Positions 1 to 10,168 of a stretch of DNA of 64,000 bases are shown here, one piece after another. The position numbers and the translations under genes are program-made. The stretch covers positions 62,001 through 126,000 of the forward strand of contig JALMQS010000851.1 in NCBI GenBank assembly GCA_024734495.1, written 5' to 3'. Origin of the DNA: Forficula auricularia. Taxonomy: Eukaryota > Arthropoda > Insecta > Dermaptera > Forficulidae. Each line of letters begins with the position of its first letter. Position 1 is the stretch's first letter. A model generated the notes under the pieces. It saw only the letters and a list, made by a program, of their open reading frames with translations. It did not search any database and was not told the origin of the DNA.

Positions 1-142
1 GACAAAGCAGAAAGTGTCCAAAAGTTCTTAATAATTTATTTAAAAAGAGCATATTCCAAAACATAAATATATCAAAGTTCAAAATTTTCTCTTAACTCCT
101 TCCATGAAAACTTTTAAAGAACGAGTTCTGCGGAACACCCTG
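1..142 (-). mobile_element. mariner-like transposon end
   Basis: The right edge reads as the outward complement of a typical mariner terminus: on the minus strand it starts ACAGGGTGTTCCGCAGAAC next to a TA at 143-144. Mariner/Tc1 elements insert at TA and often begin with a GGGTGTTCC-like run. The element continues out of the window to the left. No transposase reading frame is visible in the part present, so it is either the noncoding end of a larger copy or a decayed remnant. Confidence 0.45.
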
Positions 143-149
143 TATTAGT

Positions 150-750
150 GATAGATTATTTATTAATTTTAATTTGTTTATTCACAAATTATTTTCCACT
201 CAAATGAACTTAAAAAAAGATTCACTAGTAGTTCGTCAGATTAATGTTAGGAAATAAATTAAAATCTCGATAGCATTTCATAAATGTGCTAATTGATAAT
301 TTACTTATTTCCACAAGAATTGTGGCTGTTTTCTTAAATACGATTAGCATATGAATTGGGGTCATCATCGTGCAGATGATGCGTTTTCCTCCATGTGTCC
401 ATAATGAGGATGATGATTGGAGGCGTTGGCGCCATATGCCTGCGAATGACCGGTCGGCCCACTTGGTCTTCGAAGACACTCATGCTTCCGGGAGCACAGG
501 GCTGTTTTCATGGGTCATGGGTCAAAGTGACCCCATGTCACACTGACCTCGCAGAAGAGAGGGAATGCCGCGAAAGTTTCAAGAATCGTGTTTTTCCTGG
601 ATTTTTTATTTCGCAATTATTATTCAAATTTTTCATGAATATTTTTAATTATTAGAGCGAGAATCTTTTTACATCGTTTAATCGGAAGTCATTCCGAAAA
701 GCAGATGGTTGAGTTTCTTTCTTCAAACTGTACATTAATTTCATAAATTA
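150..750. other. no gene seen; mixed AT-rich DNA
   Basis: AT-rich sequence with a somewhat GC-richer patch at about 395-580. Short reading frames occur on both strands, but none has a recognisable domain, codon bias or splice context. I see no repeat shared with the rest of the window. Confidence 0.4.
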
Positions 751-1240
751 TGTCACACAGTAAGGGGAGCATCTCAGATTTGTGAAAAAATGTGACAGGG
801 GGCCCGGGGATCTTAAAAGTTAAAATTTTTTAAAAATTAAACTTAAAATATATTAAATTCTATTCTTCAAGTGCTATACTCGATTCCGAGCGTCGACGAT
901 TACTGTGGAGAGTATCCTCTCCATTGTAATTTTCCTAGGGGTGGTTTTCCATTGCAATCAGATTATAGCCAATCAAATATTTGCAGCGAGTCGGGCTTGC
1001 TTGATTAGAAGGCATGCTCTTTTACCACTCGGCCAACCTGATCTTAAATCCCTTTAGTTGAGTTTAATTTATAAAAAATATTTCTACAATTATTAAATTA
1101 TAGGGTATAAAAGTGATAGTGTGACCCCACAATCCAGGAGGGGGGGGCGCTCAATGAAAATGTGACAGAATGTGACACAGGGAGTGGGGGGTCTAAAATT
1201 TTTGAAATTCGTCTGACAATTTTTGGGCGTCCCCTTATTA
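750..1240 (+). repeat. dispersed TGTGACAGGGGG repeat, copy 1 (interrupted)
   Basis: Contains AAAATGTGACAGGGGGC near the left end, then AGTGATAGTGTGAC, TCAATGAAAATGTGACAGAA and a G-rich run, ending in a CGTCCCC box. The same ordered blocks recur at 23207-23475. Copy 1 is longer because a tRNA-derived SINE lies between the blocks at about 868-1045. The repeat is probably a non-autonomous DNA transposon of unknown superfamily; ends and duplications were not resolved. Confidence 0.6.
868..1045 (-). mobile_element. tRNA-Ser/Leu-like SINE (SINE4)
   Basis: Read on the minus strand the unit begins with GTTGGCCGAGTGGTAAAAG, which matches a tRNA-Ser/Leu 5' end with its box A, followed by AGAGCATGCCTTCTAATC and the CAAGCCCGACTCGC stretch where a box B is expected. 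The T-arm is poorly conserved, so this is not a functional tRNA. It splits the surrounding dispersed repeat, whose uninterrupted form is seen at 23.2-23.5 kb. Confidence 0.5.
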
Positions 1241-1249
1241 TAAGAGAGA

Positions 1250-2505
1250 AATCAGATTAAGTGAGGAAAAAATATATGCATATTAAAAACTAACAATTTA
1301 GTCAAATTCCTGTCCATATCTGTTGCGATTTTTCAAAAATACAATCTTTGTTTAAGTCCCTCTAGGGTTCTTTTTTCATCTCCAGTTAAACTTGGCTGGA
1401 GCTCATCTTAGCATTAGGGTTAAAATAGCTGTCAATCGTGACCATTTTTGGTTTTAATTTTAGAGGATCGAAGACCTGTTTGACCGTTTTCTAATTTTGT
1501 GGTCAATGATATCAGCAATTTGACAAATTGGTTCTTTAGTTCCAATGGGACTGACATATGCATTTCGGCGACTGAAATATTAAAATTAATTTTAATTTTA
1601 ATTAAATATTTTACATTTCACCTATTTAAGAACCATTATCAAACACTGAAAAATATGGACATAATTTGATTAATACCATTTTGGATTATTAGTATTATTA
1701 TTTGAAAATCTCAATTGATTTATGCGAATAATTTTTTTGGATACTTGTTGAGGCTTTGTAGTCAGGTTGATGAATAATTCGATGTTTATTTGGGGTTTGC
1801 TACCCCTAGACTTAGATTAATCGCAATTATCTAATTTCATTTTATTTTTTATTTTTAGGTTAAAAGTGTTTTTAAAAATTACAACAAAAATCTACAAAAG
1901 GCTCAACTTTAGTCCAAATTACACTTGCAGGAAATGCATAAAAAGATTTTAATCCAAAGCCTCTAGTGGTTCATGATAAGCAAAATACAAGATTTTTAAA
2001 AGAATTCTACAAAAAATTTCCAGTTTCTTGACCTGCGAATAAAATGGGTTGGGTCATCCTTTCAGAGAGATTTAAGTCTTAGTTATGTCCTGCAGATCAA
2101 GTTCACTGTAAGTAATTTAGGTTTCAAGGATTTAAAAGATCCGCAATCATTCAATAATTTTTCGGAGAATGTGAAAATACACTTTTTACCCTCCATACAC
2201 TGCTGTGTTGCTTCAGCCTATGAGTCAGGAGTCAATTCAATTTTTAAAGCCTATTTCAATAGAAAAGTTTGTTTTCTTATAATTTACCATTGTACTATAA
2301 TTTTCTTGTATTTAAATAGTTTGGAATTTGATATTTTATCTATTAATTATTAGCCTATTCATTTTTATTTAATTAGTGAATTTTTTAGTCACAGCATGTT
2401 CAAATCACACCATCGCCGAAGTTAAGCGATATGTATAGCGGTTTGTTCTAGGTTCGATGACTCTCTTCAGAAATTAATAAATGATTCTGTTATATACCTG
2501 CACGT
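1250..2505. other. no gene seen; AT-rich DNA
   Basis: AT-rich sequence with only short reading frames. No domain, tRNA-like box or inverted repeat was recognised. Confidence 0.4.
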
Positions 2506-2507
2506 AT

Positions 2508-2928
2508 ATATGTTGCAGTGAAACCCCATTTTTTAGTAAGGACGGGTTCTTACTAGTTAAAGCGCGTTTCACTGAATACCTTTGTGGCAACTAGAGTTTA
2601 CTGATATTGGTTAAGTTTGGTTCAAAGGTCTAGAATCTTCATTTTTTACCTTCCATCTCATTTTGGGTGTTTATTTTAAAAAAATTTTAAACGAAAATGT
2701 CAAAAATTACATCCTCTACAACTTTGCTTCTAATTTTTGACATTTTCGTTTAAAATTTTTTGAAAATAAACATCCAAAATTAGGCGAAAGGTCATAAATG
2801 AATGAACCTTTGAACCGAAATCATCCAACTTCAATAAACTCTAGTTGCTACGAAGGTTTTCAATGAAACGCGTTTTAACTAGTAAGAACCTGTTCTTACT
2901 AAAAACCGGTTTTATATATATTTAAAGG
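2508..2928. mobile_element. hairpin MITE H1, copy a
   Basis: Near-perfect fold-back about 420 bp long. The outer left end TATGTTGCAGTGAAACCCC is only roughly matched on the right, but internal blocks pair well: AGTTTGGTTCAAAGG with CCTTTGAACCGAAATC, and TTTTAAACGAAAATGTCA with TGACATTTTCGTTTAAAA around a short centre near 2725. There is no coding sequence. The same unit recurs at 50000-50413 with better ends. The TA-rich ends suggest TA target choice. I infer a non-autonomous hairpin transposon. Confidence 0.75.
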
Positions 2929-2929
2929 T

Positions 2930-3540
2930 CTATTTATAAGAAATCAAATAGTATATGTTCTAAAAAAGCATGCTAAATTCTTAAGCTTTTCCCAAGCATT
3001 CGACAATCAAGACAGTTTCCGGTGTTAACCCATATCTAAATAAATTTATTAAAATAGTTTTATAATTTATTGTTTATTATTAAATTATTCTTATTACCAA
3101 TAAGAAGGCTTATATAATTCAAATTCTATTTGCTTCTAGATTTCTAAGCTACTAAATACACTTCTTGACTATTTTCTTTACGAATAGAAATCTTTCTTAA
3201 TTTGGCAAATGACATAATTTTTAAGAAAAAATCAATTTCTTTAAAAAAATAACAAAAGCAAAGAGCCTGCCTGGCGTTCCGCTCTGATTCTCTTTCAGCT
3301 CTGAGAGGAATTGCTTATTAAAGAGATACGTAATGCTAAATGAAAGATAATCAATTTTATTCAAGTTCATTTAAGAAGAACCACTAATTATTTAAATGGC
3401 TTTTGAAATGCTCTTAAATAATAATCCAGATCAGAGAATGATTTCATAGCATCTGTTTTGATTAGCCTTTTGCGCGAGGCGTTTTAACATTTGAATCAGC
3501 CAATCTGGTCTGTTTTCTCTGATGATTTCATTAAAAGAGT
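2930..3540. other. no gene seen; AT-rich DNA
   Basis: AT-rich sequence with poly-A and poly-T runs. No feature was recognised. Confidence 0.4.
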
Positions 3541-3900
3541 TATTTACACCCTCGAGAGCCACCCTGGCTTATTTTTATCGGCTTAGGGTACATATGGTGC
3601 CATTGACCGGACTATCTGCATACCGACTCGTGGACTAATGTATTTTCTTTCTTTGGGCCCGGGGCGGTGCACATGGTCCAAGACCAGGCACCATGCAGAT
3701 GAGGCTAATAACATACGACACCCGCAGGCGTCTTTCATAAATTGGGCCCTAGGTCGGTATTGCTTGCTCTTATATCGGCTCCATGCACAGTGCCATCAGT
3801 TTTCTTTCAAATTTTCCATTATCTTTTACGTTTATTTTGTTATTTCGCCTTAAGCACGGGATTCTAGTATTCTTAATGTAGCTCCATGCCCGTGTCGAGA
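3540..3900. promoter_or_regulatory. GC-richer single-copy island, possible regulatory element
   Basis: Compositionally unlike its surroundings, with a GC-rich core around 3650-3790 (GGGCCCGGGGCGGTGC and following). It is not repeated elsewhere in the window and has no terminal repeats. A 71-codon open frame at 3638-3853 has no recognisable domain. It could be a conserved noncoding element or an unrecognised exon; sequence alone cannot decide. Confidence 0.25.
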
Positions 3901-4330
3901 AATTCAGAATTGATTTACTATTGTGGAGAAGCCTATTTAGTTATTTGGGAGGATTGGATTAGTTAGGAGCTGGAAAAGAAAACTATCAATCGGCATCTAA
4001 TACTAGATATTTTTATAGTCTATTGAAATTCACGTTTTTCAATTATTTCTATTCACTAGAGATTTATTATAAAAAGTGATTCATAATTAAATTTTAATAT
4101 TAAAAAAAATTAAATAAACAAAGTTAAATAATAAGATATTTCTTCTCAGGCTCACACTCAGACTTTTGTGAGGAAGTGACGGGTTGTTTTGAAGAATTTA
4201 CAAATAATAATAATGAGCAGAGGAGTTTTTTAACGGGTTATAGTGGTGTTTCACAGGGTAAAAATAAAAATTAAAAAAAATCTTTTAATTATATTTTTGG
4301 AGTTTTATTTTGAATACTCTATACATATTT

Positions 4331-4613
4331 AGAGGCGGCTGTGGGTCAGTGGTTAGAGTGTAGGGTCGCTGGCCTTAAATACGCTGGTTCGAGACTGAGT
4401 CTCGGCAGATATTTGCAGTCGCCTCCTCTTGGAAAGCAATGGCAACCTACCAATAGCATAATTGCCTAGTAACCTCTCCAAACTAGCCGTTCGGAACCGG
4501 CGTTAAAAAGTAGGTCCCGTATATCTGTGTAAAAACAGCTAAACACACCAAGCACAGGTATATGTGGAGAGGAGCCAAAACGTCAGGGAGACCTGATATG
4601 GCACTTAAAGAAG
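4331..4613 (+). mobile_element. tRNA-derived SINE (SINE2), copy a, with 10-bp duplication
   Basis: The head GAGGCGGCTGTGGGTCAG continues as GTGGTTAGAGTG (box A) and CTGGTTCGAGACTGA (box B), a Pol III promoter derived from a tRNA. The body continues for about 200 bp and ends CACTTAAAGAAG. The element is flanked by a perfect direct repeat, ATACATATTT, at 4321-4330 and 4614-4623. This is the target-site duplication expected for LINE-mobilised SINEs and fixes both ends. A reverse-oriented copy lies at 43513-43794. Confidence 0.85.
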
Positions 4614-4652
4614 ATACATATTTCAGGTTTTTAGCCCATCATCAGTGAGCTT
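4612..4652 (-). ncRNA. hammerhead-like motif B1 (decayed)
   Basis: Minus strand reads CUGAUGA (4645-4639), then UGGGC, an A-rich loop, CC and UGAAAU. The core CUGANGA is intact, but the nucleotide before GAAA no longer pairs and A15.1 is followed by U. It mirrors motif B2. Probably inactive alone. Confidence 0.5.
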
Positions 4653-4654
4653 AA

Positions 4655-4705
4655 AAAAAAACTCCTGATGATGGTCTAAAAACCCGAAATATGTATAGGT
4701 ATTCA
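4655..4705 (+). ncRNA. hammerhead-like motif B2
   Basis: CTGATGA at 4665-4671, then TGGTCTAAAAACCC and GAAATATGTA. Stem II is short (GG with CC). The GAAAU variant distinguishes family B from families A, C and D. It faces away from B1 across a centre of about 15 bp. Confidence 0.55.
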
Positions 4706-4889
4706 AAATAAAACTCCAAAAATATTATTAAAAGAATTTTTTAATTTTTAAAATTTTTATTTTTACCTTGTGGAACACCACTATAACCCATTAAAAAACT
4801 CTTTTGTTTAATATATTTCACTATAAACCAACACCGCTTTCCCTAAATGTTAATAATAATGAGAATACTTTAATACACACATTTTGTAA

Positions 4890-5367
4890 TAAAAGCGGAT
4901 TTAAAGAAAGCATGTGCAAATTATGAAACTGGGTTGAATGATGAAGAGAAACGTGACATTGATGGAAATGGTCTCTTAAACGAGCTCCAAATATTTGCAC
5001 CTATGCTGACCTCAGCCCAAAGCCTTGTCTTTCATCACAAAAATGGCTATGTGGACCCATTTTCTAACGTTTTTGTAAGCTTAAGAATACTTATCACCTT
5101 ATGAGTCTTCCAGTGTCAGTGGTCAATGATGAGCGGAGTTTTTCCAAGTTAAAACTAATGAAGACTTATTTATTTAAGATCAAACTGAATGAACTAGCTT
5201 TGATAGCAATTGAAAATTACATTCTCAATGAAGGGATGCAATCAATAATAAGGGATTTTGCAAAATTGAAAGCCAGAAGTCTCTTTATAACATACATTTT
5301 TGATCAACAACTAAAACAAGAATATCTAATAATTAACATAATTCTATCAGTAGAAAATACTCTGTAA
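4890..5367 (+). pseudogene. hAT transposase C-terminus, frameshifted
   Basis: The final frame (5101-5367, 88 residues) contains LPVSVVNDERSFSKLKLMKT and ELALIAIENY, which resemble the hAT C-terminal dimerisation domain (typically 'PVSVASAERSFSKLKLIK' in related proteins, including ZMYM1-like transposases). Upstream, a second frame (about 4893-5100) reads NGLLNELQIFAPMLTS and DPFSNVFVSLRILIT before a stop at 5101. The family sequence runs LRILIT straight into LPVSV, so one small indel near 5098 separates the frames. The N-terminal zinc finger and RNase H-like catalytic core are absent. It is a dead 5'-truncated remnant; no terminal repeats were identified. Confidence 0.8.
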
Positions 5368-5590
5368 ATATGGTTATAAAGAAACATACCAATTTACCTA
5401 TTTTGAAGAAAATTGCAATTGTAATAATTATTTGCAGAATTTGTGTCCATTAGTTCATTACAATATACTACTTGTTCAATATAATTGAGGGGGAGAGAGG
5501 TTACACTTAAAAAATGTCTAGATTCGGCCCTAATATTAAAATCAGGAAATTTACTTAATTTGATGTCTTTATTAATATCATAATTAATGC

Positions 5591-5640
5591 TTTTAACTAA
5601 GCAATAAATTACCGAGCAACGCTCGGTGTTCCAGGTACTA
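5591..5640 (+). repeat. short perfect hairpin, ACCGAGC/GCTCGGT
   Basis: A 7-bp GC-rich stem, ACCGAGC AAC GCTCGGT, is followed by GTTCCAGGTACT. The same hairpin and trailing box occur in reverse at 19925-19955, and CTCCAGGTACTG is seen again near 21170. A hairpin just inside an end resembles Helitron 3' termini, but the CTRR end is not present, so the element type is open. Confidence 0.4.
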
Positions 5641-8600
5641 TATTATAAAATATCATCACGGCCAACAAAGCTTCAACTATGAAAGATAATTCTTTTGTCT
5701 TCTTCAATAAAACATAATAATAATTATCCGTTCTGTATGAACATAAATCTCACTAAGAAAATTACTGAGAAATCTTCTCCGATTTGGTCATAATGTGGTG
5801 TTCTGTCGTTTACCAAGTTTCTATCTTACATGACTCTTTGAAAAGTATAATTTTCTTATTTACTGAACTTAAAAGGGAATCACTAAATAAATACTTGAAA
5901 TACATGAAAAATACTTTTCATTTCTTAGCTATCCTGCAATTTCAAATCCATGAGAAAAAATATTTTCTAGAATTTATAATATTGTTAGGAAATTTATTTT
6001 ATTCTCATTTATTTGGAAGTTTGTAAAAATAAGAATAATTTTTAATTATAAACTTTTTTATACAATTGATTTAATGTACAATTAAGCTAATATTTAGTTC
6101 CATTTCTGTTTGTATATTGTATAAAAATGACCTCATGATCTACGGTTAAGGACGTGTTCAATTCTTAAGCATTCTCCACAAAGCATGATATACACGATAT
6201 GATTTGATCTAATTAATTTGATCGAACGCAATGCCTATATCTATTCCTGATTTAATTCTCATGTTGGAAGATGTCAGTTACTCTGATCGCCTGACGACTT
6301 ATTTAATTGTAATTTTATCAAAATTTTTAGCAATAGTGCGCAACATATTAAATCTTATCTAACAAAAATCTAAATCCAAGTAATTGGTACAATCAATGTG
6401 ATTTCTGACCTTGTTTTTGTATGAATAATTTTCCTATGTTAGGTGTCAGGTCAGATGTTGTCAGTAACAAAAAATCGGATTTAGGTATGTTGTTCATTTA
6501 GAGATGTGGGGTATTTATTTTTTACAAAATTTAGATTTGAAAAAAACTTTTCATATGTTGATTCAAAACTACTTAAAAATTGAAAAGTCAGGTCAGTTAT
6601 TGCAGGAAAGTCTTCCTTTGGCAACAATTTCCAGAAATCTCCATATTTTTCTTAAGAAGTTTGTAACTTTGAAGATATTTTTTCGACAAAAGGGTTTGGG
6701 CAGCCTTGCTAAAGTCCATTTAGTCAATTCCTATCTAGAACCGTATGATAATTTTATCAAGTGTTTATGGTGTTAGTGCAGGAGCCGGATTACATATACC
6801 CAAATTTTTTTCTGCCGCGACTTATGGTAGTTCCTGAAAATTGCACACTTACCTATAAATAAGTAATTTTTAGATTCCCGGTACTCAAAAATTGTTCTAA
6901 AAATAGCATCTAAATGAAATTTGAATGATAATTCTTCACTAATTCTACATATTCATAAAAAAATGGCATAAGTTACTAGCAATTTAATGACATTAAAATT
7001 GGTACAAATCACTAAATTTTTAGCCCTCATCTAAAAAATTCTTAAGAATAGGTATTGCAATTTTTCCTATTATATATGTTTAAATGTTTCAGAAACTCTC
7101 TTTATGTCTCTTCATTTAATTACAAAGAAACATTCAGGGTTTCCAAAAGATCCCTGGAGTTTTACTTTAATTAATCTTGTGGTTTAAATAAGCATTGGCC
7201 GTTTGTTACTTCATTTCTCTGATAATATTTTACTAGGGTTGAAGCGAGGGGTGAACCGCGATCTAATATCGTGTAGGTACACCTACTTCCACTTTCATTT
7301 CCAAATATTTCCACAAAATTCCACTACTTTAAATACTAAAATAATTCCACATAATTCCAAAGATGTTTACAGTGTACATACACCTAATTCCAATCGCATT
7401 AGGGGGGTAATTGATTTCAGCTCGACTGAACAGACACCGTTTACTTGAATATTTCATTTTTTATTATTGTTTTTTTTTGTTAGAAATGCACAAAATATGG
7501 AAAGTTCGTTCTAGTGCCTAAATGTTTGATTTTCCAACGATCTCTTTAGATTTTGGACTTTCTTCCTGTTGAGAAATGCAAAAAATAAGATAAGTAATCG
7601 AATTGTTATACATATAAGGAAGACCTTGAATGATTGTAGTCAATGATCTAAATTTTGATATGAGTTTGAATTGATATCTTCACCTCTCTGCCAAGTTTTA
7701 ACTTTCTAGTTCAAATAGTTCGATGGCAAATCCCTAAAAAGTGTGGAAAGAATACTGAGATTTGAAAAAGTTTTCACTCCTTCCTTCAATTAGGTTATAG
7801 ATTTTAATGAAATCAGTACAATATGTGAAAATATGTTGGTGAATTTAAGAATGACGCAAAGTATGGTTAGTGGTGATATCATAATCAGTTCTCCCTCAGG
7901 GTGAGTGAGGGTCCTGAAGCTCACGTAGGGTCACTTCAATGGTGTCATCTGACTTGCGGGCTTCGACATGGTACATACACATTCCTCTATCTCTATAAGT
8001 ATAGGCAAATTTGTTTGGTTTGTGCCCAAGGCTTTTAGACCACACCTTGGATCGGGCTTGAAACTAAAGCTACCTCACATCATTCTCTTAGCGATTACTG
8101 CGCTTCAAGAAACCATCATTTGCGATTCTCCTCGCGATCGCTTCCGAAAGAATTAATCGAATCCTTTTGAAAATAAATCTCATAAAAAATAGAATAACTT
8201 CTACAATAAATATGAATATTTTTATAACACCATTAAAATACATTATTCTGTCAATATTTCAAACAATTTAATATTGTATACAACTTAATAGATTTTTCTA
8301 GTTTCTTATTGATTTTTTAATAAAGGTGTCAAAGCCCAACATCACTATTCTAATAAATGATTATCTTAAATATTTTTGGAATTTTAATGATGATTTCTGA
8401 ATAACATTCTTTTGAGGATCAAAGATAAAATAAAAAATCCATTAAGAATTCTACACCTACCTAAAACCTTTCACAAAATGAAGAGAAACAAATTCTTTCC
8501 CTTAGGCTTAGCTAAAAGTTCACTTCTAACTATCAGATTAATACCTGCAGTTCCGTAACTAGTATTTGAAAAGCTATGTGCTAGGTATTGATTTCGGGCC

Positions 8601-8925
8601 TTTTTTCTTTAATATTAATAAAACAAGTAAGAAGTGTAATGCGTTTTTTTAAATGAATTTTATTATTCCAGTTATTAAAAATTAAATTTTTTACCATTTT
8701 TAATATTTGTTTTTTTGTTTTTTTATCTTGGCTAATTTTTAGGCTCTAATGACTGAACCCTGTCCGGGAGCACCTGCCGCTAGAGCAACTAAAATATAAT
8801 TAATAATAAATAATTCTTATTTCAAAATTTCATCTTAATACAAATTTCACGTTTTTTTATCGAAATGATTTCTCAAATGTATATTACGTAGGAAAGAGAT
8901 CTTTGAGACCGTGTTCTACATCAGT
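5640..8925. other. long gene-free AT-rich stretch
   Basis: Several open frames of 60-90 codons occur (for example 5784-6026, 6504-6776 and 7203-7448), but they are low-complexity, AT-driven translations without recognisable domains. I see no terminal repeats, tRNA-like boxes or hammerhead-like motifs. About 7860-8110 is less AT-rich and could be single-copy conserved DNA. Confidence 0.45.
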
Positions 8926-8930
8926 GTTTC

Positions 8931-9034
8931 TTCACCTGTAGTCCTCGGACCACTAATGGTCTTTGATAAATATTTATTGGTTTTTAAAATTCGTAAAATC
9001 GTCGTATATCTTCTATATTAATAAAATAGAGTAA
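8931..9034 (+). mobile_element. hAT-like left terminus, partner not found
   Basis: CAGTGTTTCTTCACCTGTAG followed by GTCCTCGGACCACTAATGGT has the look of a hAT terminus (CAGTGNTT... with a GGACCACTAGTGGTCC palindrome). No matching right end was found; the family C palindrome begins about 100 bp downstream. It is either a truncated copy or one interrupted by family C. Confidence 0.5.
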
Positions 9035-9128
9035 TTGAATATAATGGAAGGCAGCCCAGAGGTAGTGAGGAAAGAAAAAATTAACACATATCAAATAAGG
9101 TGTAATTTATTGGAATCCTTCCTCCTTT

Positions 9129-9184
9129 CCTTTCAAACCGACGTTTCGGAGGATTTTTCCCTCCTTCTTCAGGGTTTCAAAGGG
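9129..9184 (-). ncRNA. hammerhead-like ribozyme C1 (left arm)
   Basis: Minus strand: 5' flank CCCTTTGAAACC, core CUGAAGA (9172-9166), one extra A, stem II GGAGG/CCUCC with a 7-nt GAAAAAU loop, GAA, palindromic ACGU, C17 (9140), then GGTTTGAAAGG. The flanks pair as stem I: AAACC with GGUUU, one mismatch, CCUUU with AAAGG. All conserved hammerhead core positions are present; the single departure is the extra nucleotide between A9 and stem II. Predicted cleavage is after C17. Confidence 0.75.
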
Positions 9185-9326
9185 TCAATGAATGAAACAA
9201 ATAAAATGTTTCCTTCTTCTCTCCACAGTAATTTTCAAAAACTTTCTTCATTTTTAACAAAAGCATAGAAAAACAATTTTTTTTCCTCCTTTTCTTAATT
9301 ACATTTTATTTGTTTCATTCATTGAC

Positions 9327-9381
9327 CCTTTGAAACCCTGAAGAAGGAGGGAAAAATCCTCCGAAACGTCGGTTTGAAAGG
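9327..9381 (+). ncRNA. hammerhead-like ribozyme C1' (right arm), best-preserved copy
   Basis: 5' flank CCTTTGAAACC (9327-9337), core CTGAAGA (9338-9344), extra A (9345), stem II GGAGG (9346-9350) with CCTCC (9358-9362), GAA (9363-9365), zero-loop palindrome ACGT (9366-9369), C17 (9370), and 3' flank GGTTTGAAAGG (9371-9381). Stem I is five pairs, one mismatch, five pairs. In the known hammerhead fold A15.1 pairs with U16.1 and cleavage follows H17. With stem III only two pairs long and self-complementary, activity would be expected mainly as a dimer. Confidence 0.78.
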
Positions 9382-9558
9382 AAAGGAGGAAGGATTCCAA
9401 TAAATTACACCTTATTTGATATGTGTTAATTTTTTCTTTCCTCACTACCTCTGGGCTCCCTTCCATTACATTCAATTAAAATTTCTACCAGTCCGTCTCT
9501 CTCCAGAGAAAATTTCGTTGCAAAAAAAATATAATATTAGTATTTGGTAGGGTTATAG

Positions 9559-9950
9559 CAGAGGTTCTTAACCTATGGGTCGCGACCCAATTTTGGGTCG
9601 GAAAGCATTTTCTTTGGGTCGAGGAATGTCGCTAAACAAATAATTTTTTTCAATAAGTTTAAAAATATATTTTGATATATTCAATACCATTAAAAATGAA
9701 AATATGAAAAACACGTACTTTTTCATTAAATTTTCCTTGGATCGAAAAGTACCCTTGTTTTTCTTAATTAAAAAAAATATATATATAATATATGAGTTAA
9801 AAAAAGTCATCATTTTAAAATTGAAGAAAATTGCTTAAGTATGATCTACAAAAAGTAATTAAAAAAGATTTGTCTTTTTGTGTGTGTGTGTGGGGGGTCG
9901 CGATATGAACATTTTCTCAAATTTGGATCGCGGTCTTAAAAAGGTCACTG
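9559..9950. mobile_element. short non-autonomous hAT element
   Basis: It begins CAGAGGTTCTTAACC with a TGGGTCGCGACCCA palindrome just inside and ends GATCGCGGTCTT ... GGTCACTG. Flanks GGTTATAG (9551-9558) and GTCTATAG (9951-9958) are an 8-bp duplication with two mismatches, the size expected for hAT. The interior is AT-rich and encodes nothing recognisable. Confidence 0.65.
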
Positions 9951-10168
9951 GTCTATAGAAGCGTAAGTATGGTAACTTTAGTTAGTTAGATATAGATTAC
10001 AGTGGTACCCCTTGAATCTTTGGACAAGAAGATTGGCTCATTTTTTAATACAATACAAGTACAAAATAAATTTACAAAAATATAAGGTGATACGTTAATC
10101 ATAATATAAATAGCACTAGATGAAGGAGGAGCTATCAGCCAAAGATCGAATCACTGGGTTCAATAAAA

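Larger units (their letters stand above)
4200..4835. repeat. palindromic family B foldback
   Basis: The left arm (about 4217-4330) contains GGGTTATAGTGGTGTTTCAC and TTTTGGAGTTTTATTTTGAA. The right arm (about 4690-4810) carries the complements, TTCAAAATAAAACTCC and GGAACACCACTATAACCC. At the centre two hammerhead-like motifs point away from each other. The left arm is split by a SINE. Family B also occurs at 43920-44060 and 44330-44440. Confidence 0.75.
9035..9530. repeat. palindromic family C element, copy 1
   Basis: The arms 9035-9205 and 9312-9480 are near-perfect complements (for example AAATTAACACATATCAAATA with its reverse complement at about 9415-9434), around a pyrimidine-rich loop. 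Beyond the arm the right side continues as ACCAGTCCGTCTCTCTCC, which is also found inverted at 32860-32880 beside copy 2. Each arm holds one hammerhead-like motif, pointing outward. No protein is encoded. I infer a non-autonomous ribozyme-bearing retroelement unit present as an inverted dimer. Confidence 0.8.

Noticed and set aside
9035..9268. 77-codon ORF in family C left arm
   Set aside because: It translates the antisense of a ribozyme repeat, and copy 2 does not preserve the frame.
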